Below are positions 45,717 to 56,242 of a stretch of DNA of 64,000 bases, piece by piece. Below the pieces are notes generated by a model. The model ran no database searches. It saw nothing but the letters and a program-made list of their open reading frames with translations, and was not told the DNA's origin. The DNA lies in NCBI RefSeq assembly GCF_000708205.1, contig NW_014575559.1, forward strand, positions 770,575 to 834,574, read 5' to 3'. The position numbers were made by a program, and so were the translations under genes. The stretch is from Mixia osmundae IAM 14324. Lineage: Eukaryota; Basidiomycota; Mixiomycetes; Mixiales; Mixiaceae. Numbering within the stretch: the first letter of the stretch is position 1; each line of letters begins with the position of its first letter.

Positions 45717-45840
45717 GTCTCGTACGAGATTCGAACTGGACAGGTAGGGTTAACGATTTGTCGTGAGCATCGAAATAGCAACTTGCCTCATAACCTCCAG
45801 ATTAGAAGTCTGGCGCGCTGAGCCATTGCGCCAACGAGAC
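45717..45840 (-). tRNA. tRNA-Arg(UCU) with a GC-AG intron-like insert in the T-arm
   Basis: Read 5' to 3' on the minus strand: acceptor GTCTCGT, D-arm GCGC/GCGC with GG in the loop, anticodon arm CCAGA-CTTCTAA-TCTGG (anticodon TCT), variable loop AGGTT, T-stem ATGAG. Then comes a 51-base insert (45786-45736) starting GCAAGT and ending CCAG, followed by T-loop TTCGAAT, T-stem CTCGT and acceptor ACGAGAC. Without the insert the product is a 73-base tRNA with all stems paired (T-stem 5/5 counting one G-T). With it, the sequence next to the T-loop (TCCAG) pairs only 3/5. The anticodon loop has no intron. A pseudogene split by chance is the alternative. Confidence 0.8.
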
Positions 45841-46410
45841 CGCTGAGCTAAGCGGGCCGAGTGGGCGCAGGCCCCCTAATCTTATATGATGTTCATACGC
45901 AAAGTTGCCGCTACCAGGGAATGCTGATGCTGCTAGGCCATACAATTTTATAGAGGTGGCTTTCTTGTCCTGCGCACCTCATGTGGCAGGAAGCTCTTTC
46001 CCTGTCCAAAATCGCCGAGTCTCGGCGCAAGAGCACAAACCGCCCTGCACGCTGCTCGATCTCTACTCGTTGCGAGTAGTCGGAGCGCATTGCTCTCTCT
46101 CCTCCCATCAGTTGCATTCTCAGCAAATATGTCGCAGCCCTGACAGCATCATTCCATCACTGCACACTGTGTGTAATATTTCAGTATGCAAACTAGCGCC
46201 GCGTCGAAAGCGAACGGAGCATCATGTCAGACCACGATGCACCCTATGCCTGCACACTGGAGGACAGAGCGCATTGCTCATCAATACGGCGAGGATTTTA
46301 TCGTTGATCTGCCCGAGGTGGCAGCTCGCTCCAAAAGAAGCGTTGCCATCACGTGATGGCAGGGCGGTCCGCAACCGGTTCCTGCTAACTACGCGCAAGG
46401 TCCGGAGAAG
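45841..46410. other. Intergenic centre of the secreted-protein cluster
   Basis: About 570 bases between the tRNA-Arg 5' end and paralogue C. One long frame exists here (from 45905) without signal peptide, motifs or splice sites; I judge it spurious. No further paralogue remnant was found by eye. Confidence 0.35.
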
Positions 46411-46952
46411 ATGCGACTGTCTCTTATCATCTGCGCACTCATTGGCTTCGTGGCTGCTCGTAACGTTATCATACACCCGCCCGAAAATAGTGTAGAAGCA
46501 CCTCACAAGAGCGGGACTAACGAATGTCCCGCAAGAGATTGGACGACCCTAACGATCGTTGCGCCGAAAGATGACAAGGGTCTCACCTTGGAGCTTGCGT
46601 GGTGCACGACTTATAAGCCTGCGAGCTCTGGCAACGTACATCAATGCAATTCGAGTGGTGCCTTTTGATAATCGTGCCGCAGATGTGGAACAATATCCAA
46701 GCCTCAACACCCAAGACGTCAATCGAATTCGATCATTCAGAAAAGGCGGGCGGATACGAAATGAATAGCTTCACCGTGCTTGGCACGGATCATCATGGAA
46801 ACCCGTTTTCATTGGTGGTCGACTATTACTTCAGAGCCAACGACATTCAATACGTCAAAGTATTTGGCTTCAGCTGGGCCACGATCAATTTCAACGATGA
46901 CATTGGCTACAAGCTCGCAATTGACGGCGTGCCTCGTCCACACTACGAATGA
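46411..46952 (+). CDS. Small secreted protein, cluster paralogue C
   Basis: Exons 46411-46635 and 46683-46952. Signal peptide MRLSLIICALIGFVAA; no dibasic site before the first Cys (TNECPARDW), unlike its neighbours. The second Cys is in LAWCTTYKPASSG, just before the phase-0 intron; then QASTPKTSIEF, LVVDYYFRANDIQYVKVFGF and LAIDGVPRPHYE. It is the most diverged copy but keeps both Cys, the intron position and the ASTP motif. It stands in opposite orientation to A and B. Confidence 0.78.
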
Positions 46953-47094
46953 TGACGGCGTGCCTCGTATGATCTATGAATAGTAGGCAATGTGCTTGGC
47001 GATGTATCACCGTGACCACCTGGGACGCAATGCATCACCTTGGACACGATCACGTTGCATCAGTCAAATTCCTCAACACTTGCTCGACCTCAAG

Positions 47095-47621
47095 ATGAGA
47101 CTCAGCACTGCGCTTGCCGGTTTGATAGCAGCAGCAGTAGGATCTGCGCTCGCCGCACCCTCTGCTGAGCTTGCAAAGCGCGCATGTGCGCCAGCTGAAG
47201 AGACAACACTGAAGATCTTTGCATTGGAACACCGCGACGGAGCTCCTATCCTGAGCATGACATTCTGTACGACCTTCAGTCCAACTAAGAAGGGTGTGAG
47301 TGATCCGATGAAGCTGCTTGGCTCCTTCTCATTGCACAGCAGAACTTCACCCTGTCTCAAGCGAGCACGCCCTCTACCACTTTCTTCCCGCAAGGTTCTC
47401 TGCCGGTCCAAAACTCCAAATTCATCTTTGATCTGATCGTCATACATGGCGAGACCAAGCCTGGCTCGACATTTGATATCATGATTATCCTCTATTACGA
47501 AGGACCAGTCGTTCGCTATTCGTCGCTTGGATACTACTACGCCAATGGCGTCAAGCAACCATCTATTCATTCGCTGACGATTGGCGACAAGATCCGTCCT
47601 CGCTGGCCAGGCAGAGGTTAG
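47095..47621 (+). CDS. Small secreted protein, cluster paralogue D
   Basis: Exons 47095-47295 and 47340-47621. Signal peptide LSTALAGLIAAAVGSALA, propeptide ending LAKR/AC, second Cys in SMTFCTTFSP, intron after TKKG, then SQASTPSTTFF, IILYYEGPVVRYSSLGYYYA and the end IHSLTIGDKIRPRWPGRG. The close match to paralogue B at both ends (SMTFC, RPRWPG) shows these two are the nearest pair although they lie on opposite strands. Confidence 0.8.
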
Positions 47622-47992
47622 ACGGCGACTCGCTCGTGCGATGCGTATGGATGCAGTGCTCCCACGTCGTGCTACCACACCGCAATGCCAACACTTCGAC
47701 GGCAGTATGTGTACATAACAAACGGGAGTGCTTTGAGGATCATGCGATGAGTAGAAGTGATTCGAGGACTATGTGGCCCAGTGCAGTGATGGCCAAAATG
47801 ACACTGATGTGAGGTCTGAGTGCCACCTGTGCTCGCTTCGCGGCTGGATGGCGAAGGCGCGAAGGGGTATTTGGCCGAGTGGGGCAACTGTGGTGTGCCA
47901 GGCTGCACGCTGCTGCCAATCAAGCGACTTGCGAGATGGCAGACGTACGCTCGTATCTTACCGGTGTATGCCCACGCTGATGGATCGTACAG
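47622..47992 (+). other. Upstream region of the RanBP1 gene, first exon not placed
   Basis: The RanBP1 coding frame must begin in a separate exon here. A stretch reading CSDGQNDTD with donor at 47809 (GTGAGG) would join in phase but lacks an ATG in frame; the intron would be 184 bases. Confidence 0.3.
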
Positions 47993-48920
47993 GCAAACGA
48001 GAACAATGCTGCTGCCGGCGGCTCAGAAGAACAAGAGCACGATCCTCATTTCGAGCCAGTGATCAAGCTCACTGATGAAGTCAAGACTTCCACTGGCGAA
48101 GAGGATGAGGACGTTCTCTTCAAGATGTTCGTCTCATCTGTTGTCGATAGAGAAGGGCTGATCGGTGGCGTAGGCGAGCTAAGCTGTTCCGATTCGACAA
48201 TGGCGAATGGAAAGAACGCGGAACAGGGGACATGCGACTCTTGCGTGCGTCTCTGCTTGCCCTGACCAGCGCAAGACTGATCAGACGACATCAGAGCACA
48301 AGCAGATCAAGAAGGTGCGCGTAGTCATGAGAAGAGACAAGACCCTCAAAGTTTGCGCGAATCACTACGGTCAGTCTTTTGCCTCGCCACACTGTAGGCA
48401 TCCTTACATCCAGAGAGATAGTGACATCCGACATGACCCTCACGCCGAATGTTGGATCTGATCGCAGCTGGGTCTGGACGTATGCTCCCTCCCTCTCTCG
48501 GTATCAAGCAAGCTGAGACGAGAGAGTGACAGCGCGACTGAGGCAGATGAAGAGACGGGCGAGGCCAAGCACGAATTACTGGCAGTCAGGTTCGGTACGA
48601 GCGAGAACGCAAATCTGTTCAAGACGGCCTTCCAAAAAGCGCAAAAGATCAATGCCGGTGAAGAGACGGAAGCCGCTGCCACGACAGACGATGTCGCCCG
48701 AACGGCAGAAGTACCTCAAACGGACGCTACTGCTTCTGCTATTGCGGCCGAGATCATCGATTCGAAGAAGACAGCAGAAGAGGTAGAACCTACAACGGAC
48801 AAGACTGCAGATGCAACCGAGGGACAATTGGCGGAGACGCAGGAGATCAAAGATGATGCCAAAGCGGCTGGTAAATCTGATGAGGCAGTAGCAGAGGCAG
48901 TCGAAGCGGGTCATTCGTAA
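47993..48920 (+). CDS. Ran-binding protein 1 (RanBD) homologue, 5' exon missing
   Basis: Cytosolic cofactor of RanGAP that releases Ran-GTP from export complexes. Exons 47993-48126, 48174-48244, 48295-48369, 48422-48479, 48527-48920, all in phase. The Ran-binding domain reads HDPHFEPVIKLTDEVKTSTG, EDEDVLFKMRAKLFRFDNGE, WKERGTGDMRLL, HKQIKKVRVVMRRDKTLKVC, LTPNVGSDRSWVWT, LLAVRFGTSENANLFKTAFQ. A long acidic tail rich in Ala/Glu/Thr (about 90 residues) follows, longer than in yeast Yrb1. The first codon of this model follows a CAG acceptor at 47992; the N-terminal exon is not identified. Confidence 0.9.
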
Positions 48921-49010
48921 TGCCCATAGAGATCCCGCAACCTGATGACATGCAAGCTTTTCCCTTTGCAACTCTGCTTTACAATGTAGCATCGCACTGA
49001 AAGATAAAGC

Positions 49011-50203
49011 CTAAATATCATCGGCCATGTTGCCACCGAGCTGAACTTTCTCGCCTGGCTCAAACGCCGGCATGCCTGTTTGATTGTCAGATCAGTGATG
49101 ACGACGAGGTGAGCGAGGGAATGACGCACCCAGGTAAGGACAGCTCGCACATCTAAAGGCATCGCCAAGGTAGCAAGAACCACAGCTGCTCGTGACCGCA
49201 CCAGTCGTGACTTGCTCCTGCTTCATGCCGTTGCTCGCTGCGCCATTGACGGCAGGAGCGCCGTTTGACATGGAATCAGGCAGGTCGTCCTTTTCGGCTA
49301 GCAGGATCTCTCTCAGACCACAGGAGCAATTCTTGCACGCTCTCCTTGTCTTCTTCACGTCGCAGCCCTCCTCTGGCCGTTGAGCGGCTTCTGCTCGCTT
49401 GAGATCGTCTGCAGATAGGAGGGTAGACTGATCGATCGTGGGGGTAGATGGCGCCTCGTTGATGAGGGACCATAGAGCGGCTTTCTTTTCCGCGTTGGCT
49501 CCCTTTCTCGCCCTTAGCTTCAGTGGCACTGCGCTTCCAGGCTCTTGTGTCGGCTGGGCTGACTGAGCAGATTGGGATTGGGGAGGTGAATAGTCAGAGG
49601 GAACAGTGGCGATCACTTTGTCGCCTCTCAATTCGACGTCCTTGACGGACAAAGTGTGCAGGATCTCTGTCAGTTCGGCGACATACGAAGGCGACATGCC
49701 AGAGGGTGGCTTGGACATCTCCACAAAGCCTTCTTGCACTTGAGCCGACGACGACTTACGATTGGACTGAGACTGGCTCGACTTGGAAAGCGTCAGACGC
49801 GTCGAGAGCGGTACATCTGACGGTAGCACGGTCGGCAAGATAATGCTCAGTAGCCTTGGTAAGACGTCTAAAGAGGCCGGTAAGAGGATGGAGACCTGAC
49901 TGTACGTTGGCTTGTCCGGCAAGACGGAGCCTGTCCGACTTGTCAGTCCTTTGCTCACTCACGAGACTTGAAGGGAGGCTGACCGCCTTCGAGGACACGA
50001 TCGAGCATTTCTGCCCGGACGGTGGGCTGCGAGTCTGATGTGACGTCGCCTGACAGGCCGCCGAGGGATTCAATGAGTGATTGGTAAGAGCCTTGAGAGG
50101 CGTGATCCATCGAAGCCAGGACGAGCACATGCTTGGGCTGCATCGGTTCGACGTGTGATGATGATGCGGAGGAGATCGAACGCTTGAGATCGCCCTGTGC
50201 CAT
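49011..50203 (-). CDS. DRE2: Anamorsin/Dre2, cytosolic Fe-S assembly factor
   Basis: Electron carrier that works with Tah18 early in cytosolic iron-sulfur protein assembly. Exons 50203-49963, 49930-49130, 49075-49011. The N-terminal part is the degenerate methyltransferase-like domain (HVLVLASMDHASQGSYQSLI); the C-terminal cluster motifs are CDVKKTRRACKNCSCG and CGSCYLGDAFRCASCPYLG, then MPAFEPGEKVQL. The first intron, 49931-49962, is only 32 bases (GTGAGT...CTGAC...ACAG). About 370 residues. It is divergent from the following MFS gene, 163 bases apart. Confidence 0.95.
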
Positions 50204-50366
50204 GCTGGGATGACAGTGTTCAAAGTTCTTGCAGGCAGAACAAGATGGATGGATCATGTGATGACGTGTTCCGATCGATCGCTCCCAGCTGGATCCAGCT
50301 CCGACTCGAGATTGAGCTCGCCAGAGCACTCAGACCAGTCTTTCGAAGCGTACAGGACGAGGATGG

Positions 50367-52274
50367 ATGGATCACGTCGTCTCGCCTAGACCGACGAGAA
50401 CATCTCCCTCACGCTTGCTAGCTCGGAGCGGTTCTATCGACTCTGATTCGTCGGAGCACAACGCTCTCTTGGCATCGATCAAGATGGACACGCTCTCCCA
50501 CTCCCGCTCGCCTTCGCTCGAGCAGCCATCGCCCACCAGTCCGATAGACAAGCAGACTTCTATCGACAAGCCAGACAATGACCAGCAGCAGTCCAAGACA
50601 GGAGCAGTCCAGGTGGGCACCTATGACGCAACGAGCGCGAATGGCATCCCTCTCACGACTTATGAGCGCAAGGCCCTTCTCATCAACAAGGAGCTCGACA
50701 TCATCGGCATGGGACGCTATCAGTGGTGCCTCTTCTTCCTCTGCGGGATGGGCTACTTCCTCGATCTGCTCTGGGCTCAAGCATTCGGCCTGCTCGCCTC
50801 GCCTCTTTCGATCGAACTCAACGTCCAAGAGACCATTGGCAATATCTTTACCGCTTTCAGCGTCGGTCTCACCGTTGGCGCTCTCTTCTGGGGTCTGGCA
50901 GCAGATGTGCTCGGCAGGCGCCTGTGCTTCAATCTCACCTGCCTCATTGCAGGCATATTCGGTACCATCTTTGGCGCGATCAGTAATTTTGACGGCCTCC
51001 TCTTCATCACTGCCGTCATCGGGCTGGGTATAGGCGGCAACATCCCCCTCGACAGCTTGCTTGTGCTCGAGTTCATCCCCAACAACCGGAGAATACTGCT
51101 CGCTCTCTTGTCGCTCTTTCAGCCGCTGGGCGTTGTCGTTTCTTGCGCCATAGCATACGGTCTCATCCCGCCCTTCTCTTGCGATGCATCTCTGCCAGCT
51201 TGCGGACTCGGGCAAGAGCCATGCTGCACCAAGGCCTCGAATTATGGCTGGCGATATATGACATATACGCTCGGAGGGTCAGCTCTCGTGCCGATGACTT
51301 AACTCAGCGCTCATGATTGTGCAGAATCACGATCATCGTCTTCATATTGCGATTTGTGGTCTTTGATCTGCAAGAATCGCCGAAATTCCTCCTCGCGCAA
51401 GGTCGGGAGGCAGAAGCGATCGCCGTGCTCGAACATATTGCGCATTTCAACAAGCGGCCATCACCTGAGCTCACTCTCGAAGATTTCGATAGGATCACCA
51501 ACGAGAGCACGGAAGCGACAGCAACAGATGAAGACTCGGGCAAATTCAGACGTCCACTCACAAAGGCGGAAGCAACTCGGAAAGTCGTACGCAATATGCT
51601 CGGCCGATTCAAGCATCTCAAGGGCATCTTTGCCAATCGATTCCTCTCGCTGACATTCGTTCTGCTCGCCATTGGCTTCATGGCCGAATTCTGGGCATTC
51701 AATATCGCCGGCGGATTCTTGCCGCTCATATTGCGTAACAAGGGTATCGCCGCAGATGTGTCGATTTATACGACATATCAGCATTACTTGATCATCTATG
51801 GGGCTGGAGGAGTACCTGGCGTACTGTTAGGCGCTTTTCTGCTTCAATTGCCTCTCATCGGGCGCAAATGGGGCATGGTCATTTCCGCCGCCCTCATGGC
51901 TGTCTCGCTGTTCCTCTTCACGGTCATCAATTCCCAAGCAGGGTCAGTTTCTTCTCAGTCTTCCCACATCGTATGCTCATCAACGCTGCAGAAATGTGGT
52001 CTTCAACTTGCTGGAGTATCTCTTCCAATCAGCGCTTAATGCGATCCTATACGCCTTTGTACCGGAGATCTTCCCCGCTCAAGTACGAGGCTCCGCTTCG
52101 GGTATGCTGTCTACGCTCGGTCGACTATCGGGCATCATCGCGCCCATTGCTGCGACCCAGACGTACAAGTCATCTACCGATGGCGTTCTCTACCTAGCCG
52201 GCGGCGGTGCGCTCGTCGCCATGGTCGCATTTGCTCTCTTGCCGTTCGAGACACGAGGCAGACAGACTTATTAG
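50367..52274 (+). CDS. MFS transporter, SV2/organic-ion or sugar-type
   Basis: Twelve-helix major facilitator. Exons 50367-51277, 51325-51942, 51992-52274. A disordered N-terminal 100 residues precede GMGRYQWCLFFLCGMGYFLD (first helix); the MFS loop motif appears as GLAADVLGRRLCFN and GLGIGGNIPLDSLLVLEF resembles the SV2-like/22-type group. A cytosolic loop with an acidic part splits the two halves, and EIFPAQVRGSASGMLSTLGR begins the last helices. A Cys-rich lumenal loop (CDASLPACGLGQEPCC) lies after helix 6. The substrate cannot be read from the sequence. Confidence 0.87.
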
Positions 52275-52343
52275 CACTCGCATAACGACCATGGATGTAT
52301 GAGTCCTGTTGTCACATGTAGATACAATGAACAACAAGCATAT

Positions 52344-54833
52344 TCACTGATAGTCCCAGCTGTCCTCTTCGCTTCGATGAAGCAATCGCGTCCATTCCAG
52401 CAAAAGACGAAGCATGTAAGCGTTTGTGTCGGCGCGTCGCCACTGGTCCTGCACGTCAGCTTCTGTGACGCATTGTTCATGTACAAACTCACATGATGCA
52501 TGGCCCAGTCTCTCCCTGCCGCTGCGATCTCTGCAGCGAGATCTTCATTCTTGCTACTGCCTTTGATGCCACCCTCAAAAAAGGCCATGATATCGTAGAT
52601 ATCGCTGTAGTCTGGACTGACTGGAACGAAGCTGTTTGTCAAAATCAGCTGCGATGTTGCAGAAGATCCATCGAGACTCACTGAACCCATGGCTGAGACC
52701 TTTCTTGCCACCATTCTTCGTAGAAGGAGGATTTGAAGACGAGAGATTGGGAGGACATGAGCATCTTGAACCGGCCCGACCAGCCGTTGCCATCGACGTC
52801 GAGAACGTACTTGTTCTGCCAGAACTCGCTCATGGGAACATAGGGCTTCTTTCCCATCTCTTTCTGTAACCGGTCGCAAACGGATGGCTCGCACTGGATG
52901 GGTCCGCCCACGATCGACATGTTTAAAAACCGCTCGTTGAGATCTTTGCGCGCTACGATGACCTGATCGACAGAGCCGTCGCTCATCTCCCGCATGATCG
53001 ATCGCTCTCCACGTTGCTTGCGGGCCATCTGATGCAGTCGGTACCGAGGCGAGAGGTACCACGAATCAGTGTTGTTCTCGAGATAGAAGGCACCGGTGGC
53101 TGCGCCTCGCCAGAAGAGTCTCGTGCCTGGCTTCTGATCGAACGGTAGATCTCCATCGAGATTGATAGGAAACTGCTCGGGCACAACAGTCAGATCGGTG
53201 CTCTCGCCGGTCGTCGACCATGAAAAGACAGGCGAGAGGTAGTCGAAGTCGTAGAACCGAGAGGGATTGACTTCGAACCAGAGAACTTCGGGGTTGTGGC
53301 AGTGATCCGAAGCTTTCTTGATATCGTAGACGAGCGAGTGAAAGGGTGGCGTGTCAAAGTGATCCTTGTCTGGCTCGAAACCCGCTTTTCCGCGCTGTCC
53401 GGCTTCGTAGATTGCCGAGCCCGGTGGACAGAGTGCTGCTTCCCTTGTGAAATTTGCAGGGCCGGCTTCGGGCGCATCGAAAGCGTCGTGTTGTGTGTAA
53501 CCATCATCGCGCATGCTAGGCACATCTGCAAGCGCTTATAAGTAGACAGCCCAGGTTACAAACCGATCGACGTACATTGCCCAGTACGCGCGAGACGCAA
53601 GAGATGTTGGTGATGCCCGTATGACAAACGGCCGACGTAAGCATCATCTTCGTTCATTGGCAAGGTGATGGGCGCAGGCAGAAGCTTCAGGGCTTCTGCG
53701 CTACGATGAAGCAGGCCTTTTGCTCGGAACGCAGACTCTGGTATCTCGTCGAGCAGGATGCTATCATTGAGCCTGATTCGCTCGGGATCAATGTCGACAA
53801 GAACGGCTTGACCGGGCACGATCTCGTTGATCCTCTCCACTGCTATACGTTGCCTCGTTGCGATCTGATGAGCATCGAGCGCATAGTAGGGCTCGACATC
53901 GCGGTAGATCTTGTCAAATTCGTCGACGAGAACGACATCGTTGTCGACTGCATACTTCCACCAGATGTCGAACCCGCGAGGGGGCCGTCTCTTGTAGCGT
54001 CGAACATACTCATCAACGGCTTCCTCGAGTGTCTTGCTCTGTCTCGCAACCTTCTGGTTCCAATCTTTTCTTGCTCTGTCGATCAGCTCGCGCACTGGGT
54101 GCATGGGCAGGACGGTTGGCCGATTGAAGCGGCCAGAATTGGCGTCATAGATAAACAGTGATTGGCTTGATTCGTGGTGATCTGATAGTTTTTCGGAGCT
54201 TGCCCAATGCAGCTGATACCAGCTCGTGAACGCTTGATAGGGTGACATCGAACGAACGGCATGGTCATTCTGATAGTGATGTAGACCGAAAGTGAAGCCT
54301 GCGACGCCGAATGCGACGAGCAGGCACTTTATAGCGAGCAACAGGATCTTGCGTGATCTCTTGTTAAGCGCGGGTGTAGACCGTCGACGCGCTGCATCGT
54401 ATGTGCGACCTTGTAGCAAGGCCTCCGCGGGATCACCGCGTAGACTTGGCTGCCCTCTTCCCCTCGGCGTATCTTTGTCGTCTGCATAATACTCTGCAGA
54501 CGACCGTGTTGAGCTTGCGCTGGAGATTGACATCCTTGCGCCGAGCCAACTCGTCACGGACAGCTGTCTGACAGCGCTTGCGCTCTTGCGTGGCGAGCAG
54601 CTTGTGTGTTCTGATCTCGTAGGACCAAGTCGCTCGCGTGAGCTTAGCAGAGGTTGCTCAAAATTCTCTCCGGTCGATGTAGCTTCATAGCCTTCTGGCG
54701 TCAAGCCTGGTCCCCTCAATGAGCTCGTACCCGTGCTGCTGCCATAGCCAGGCGAGACGGGACTCTTCAGTGCGGTCGATTCCGAATCTCGTGGTGCTGG
54801 GCGGAGGGAGAGCTGGAGCGAGTTCCGCACCAT
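52344..54833 (-). CDS. GT90 (CAP10-type) glycosyltransferase
   Basis: Type II Golgi membrane protein of the family of the Cryptococcus capsule gene CAP10, probably a xylosyltransferase or related enzyme. Exons 54833-53576, 53525-52682, 52631-52493, 52448-52344. N-terminal cytosolic tail of about 160 residues, one membrane helix (ILLLAIKCLLVAFGVAGFTF), then PPRGFDIWWKYAVDNDVVLV, FSWSTTGESTDLTVVPEQFP, LFWRGAATGAFY, WQNKYVLDVDGNGWSGRFKM, SSQSLVFKSSFYEEW and YMLRLLLEWTRLLH. The WSGR..LM..S pattern is characteristic of the family. An overlapping frame up to 55059 is not used; the start at 54833 is the first good Met. Confidence 0.92.
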
Positions 54834-55147
54834 CTCGGACAGCGTTCGCCCGCGTGCTGCCTGATCGAGTGTCTATCCGATCCACGAACAGTGTTCGGAC
54901 AGCGCTCGCGGGGACTTGTTCCGCTGCACTGGTTTCAGCCTGACTCCGAGACTCAACCGCGAATGGGCAGCTCTGCCACACTCTTCTCTCGCCTATCAAG
55001 CATGAGCAGGGCAGTGAGAGGTCGGCTGGCATCGGCCGCCACGTCGTGTCTGCGGCCATGAGGATGATCCAGGGCTCGCTGCGTTTGGACTAAAAAGCTA
55101 AAACGCGCGCCATTCTGCTCGCGAGACATGTCGAGGAGTATGTCGAC
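54834..55147. other. Divergent spacer GT90 / unknown coiled-coil gene
   Basis: About 310 bases holding both promoters. A minus-strand frame here (55059-54685) overlaps the GT90 N-terminus in another frame and is judged a shadow. Confidence 0.4.
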
Positions 55148-56146
55148 ATGACGAGCACTGGCACGACTGCCGAGCCCAGTCTACTGTCCCGTCTCTCTCC
55201 AGTGGTGCCTGCTTCGACTGTCAATGGCGTGAACAACGAGGCAGGCGAACAGAAGGCCAATAAGCCAAAGAGTCCTCGAAACCGACAGAGACCTCCTCGC
55301 AATGCTGCCAAAACACAGCCAGACCAGAGCAACGCGCCTGACTCTTCTGCAGCTACAGTACCGGTGACCGTACGGACGCAAGATGCCGTTGCGTCTGCAC
55401 CACGACTTGCTAGTGGCAGCAAATGGGCTCCATCTGCATCGACCCCAGAGCCAGTCGCAGCGCAGAAGAGCAAGACACTAGCTTCTTCCCGATGGTCGCA
55501 ACCGGCTGAAGTGGCGCCTATGCCTGCACAGCCAGAGCAGCACAGTGCGCCCGTCAAGGTCAACATACGCGGTTCTGCACGCACCCATCCAGCAGAGTCT
55601 GCGCCCGCCTCTCGACATGCACACAAGCCCAATAATGCTCATGCAGGACATAGCCCAAAGAGCGAAGCGAGCACGTCCAAGCCGGCTGCGAATGGCGGCG
55701 ATCAAGGCGTCAATGCGCTGCTGGCCAGTCTCAAGGGCACTCATCTCACTAGCTTGGGCGCCAGAGTAGCAGAGAGGCAGAAGCGCGAAGAGAGCGTGAT
55801 CGAGCAGAAGCGGTCTGCTGAGCGGGAGAGACTGGAGCGAGAAGCAGAGCAAGTGAGATTGCACGAAGCTCAAGCTGAAGCGGCCAGAGTGCAAGCTGAA
55901 CAGAGAAAGACATCCAATGCTGCGAGGAAACAAGCTGCGGCTGAACGACGAAAGGCACAGCGGGAGAAACAGCCCCGAGCTGTCGAGCCGAGCATACCAC
56001 AGCCAACACAGGCGTCACAAGACATCTCGAAGATAGCGCCCCATGCCACGACAATAGTGACGACGGCGAAAGACACAGTAGGACAGACAGATTGGTCAGA
56101 GCTCAACGATGACGACGAGGGATTGCCCGAGATACCGACTTGGTAA
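55148..56146 (+). CDS. Unknown protein with basic coiled coil and acidic Trp tail
   Basis: Single exon, 332 residues, family not recognised. The N-terminal 190 residues are Ala/Ser/Pro/Lys-rich and disordered (KSPRNRQRPPRNAAK, VKVNIRGSARTHP). From about residue 210 a long charged helix or coiled coil runs (RVAERQKREESVIEQKRSAE, EREAEQVRLHEAQAEAARVQ). The protein ends DWSELNDDDEGLPEIPTW; such a short acidic, Trp-containing tail often serves as a docking motif. The composition (RP, RG, RQR runs) suggests an RNA- or ribosome-associated protein, but this is inference. Confidence 0.6.
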   Translation: MTSTGTTAEPSLLSRLSPVVPASTVNGVNNEAGEQKANKPKSPRNRQRPPRNAAKTQPDQSNAPDSSAATVPVTVRTQDAVASAPRLASGSKWAPSASTPEPVAAQKSKTLASSRWSQPAEVAPMPAQPEQHSAPVKVNIRGSARTHPAESAPASRHAHKPNNAHAGHSPKSEASTSKPAANGGDQGVNALLASLKGTHLTSLGARVAERQKREESVIEQKRSAERERLEREAEQVRLHEAQAEAARVQAEQRKTSNAARKQAAAERRKAQREKQPRAVEPSIPQPTQASQDISKIAPHATTIVTTAKDTVGQTDWSELNDDDEGLPEIPTW

Positions 56147-56242
56147 ACACTTGCACCTAATTTATTGTGTATCCGCTTCTCCACGGACAAGATTGATGTT
56201 GCAACAAAGTTGTACAAACGCTATACAAAGGTATACATCGGA

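Noticed and set aside
45905-46495. 196-residue plus-strand frame upstream of secreted paralogue C
   Set aside because: No signal peptide or motif, and it overlaps the start of paralogue C in another frame.
50418-51215. 265-residue minus-strand frame opposite the MFS gene
   Set aside because: Acidic, repetitive composition arises from the complement of hydrophobic codons; the plus strand has clear transporter motifs.
54685-55059. Longer N-terminus for the GT90 gene from the frame starting at 55059
   Set aside because: It is in a different frame from the GT90 start and has no splice pair that joins it.
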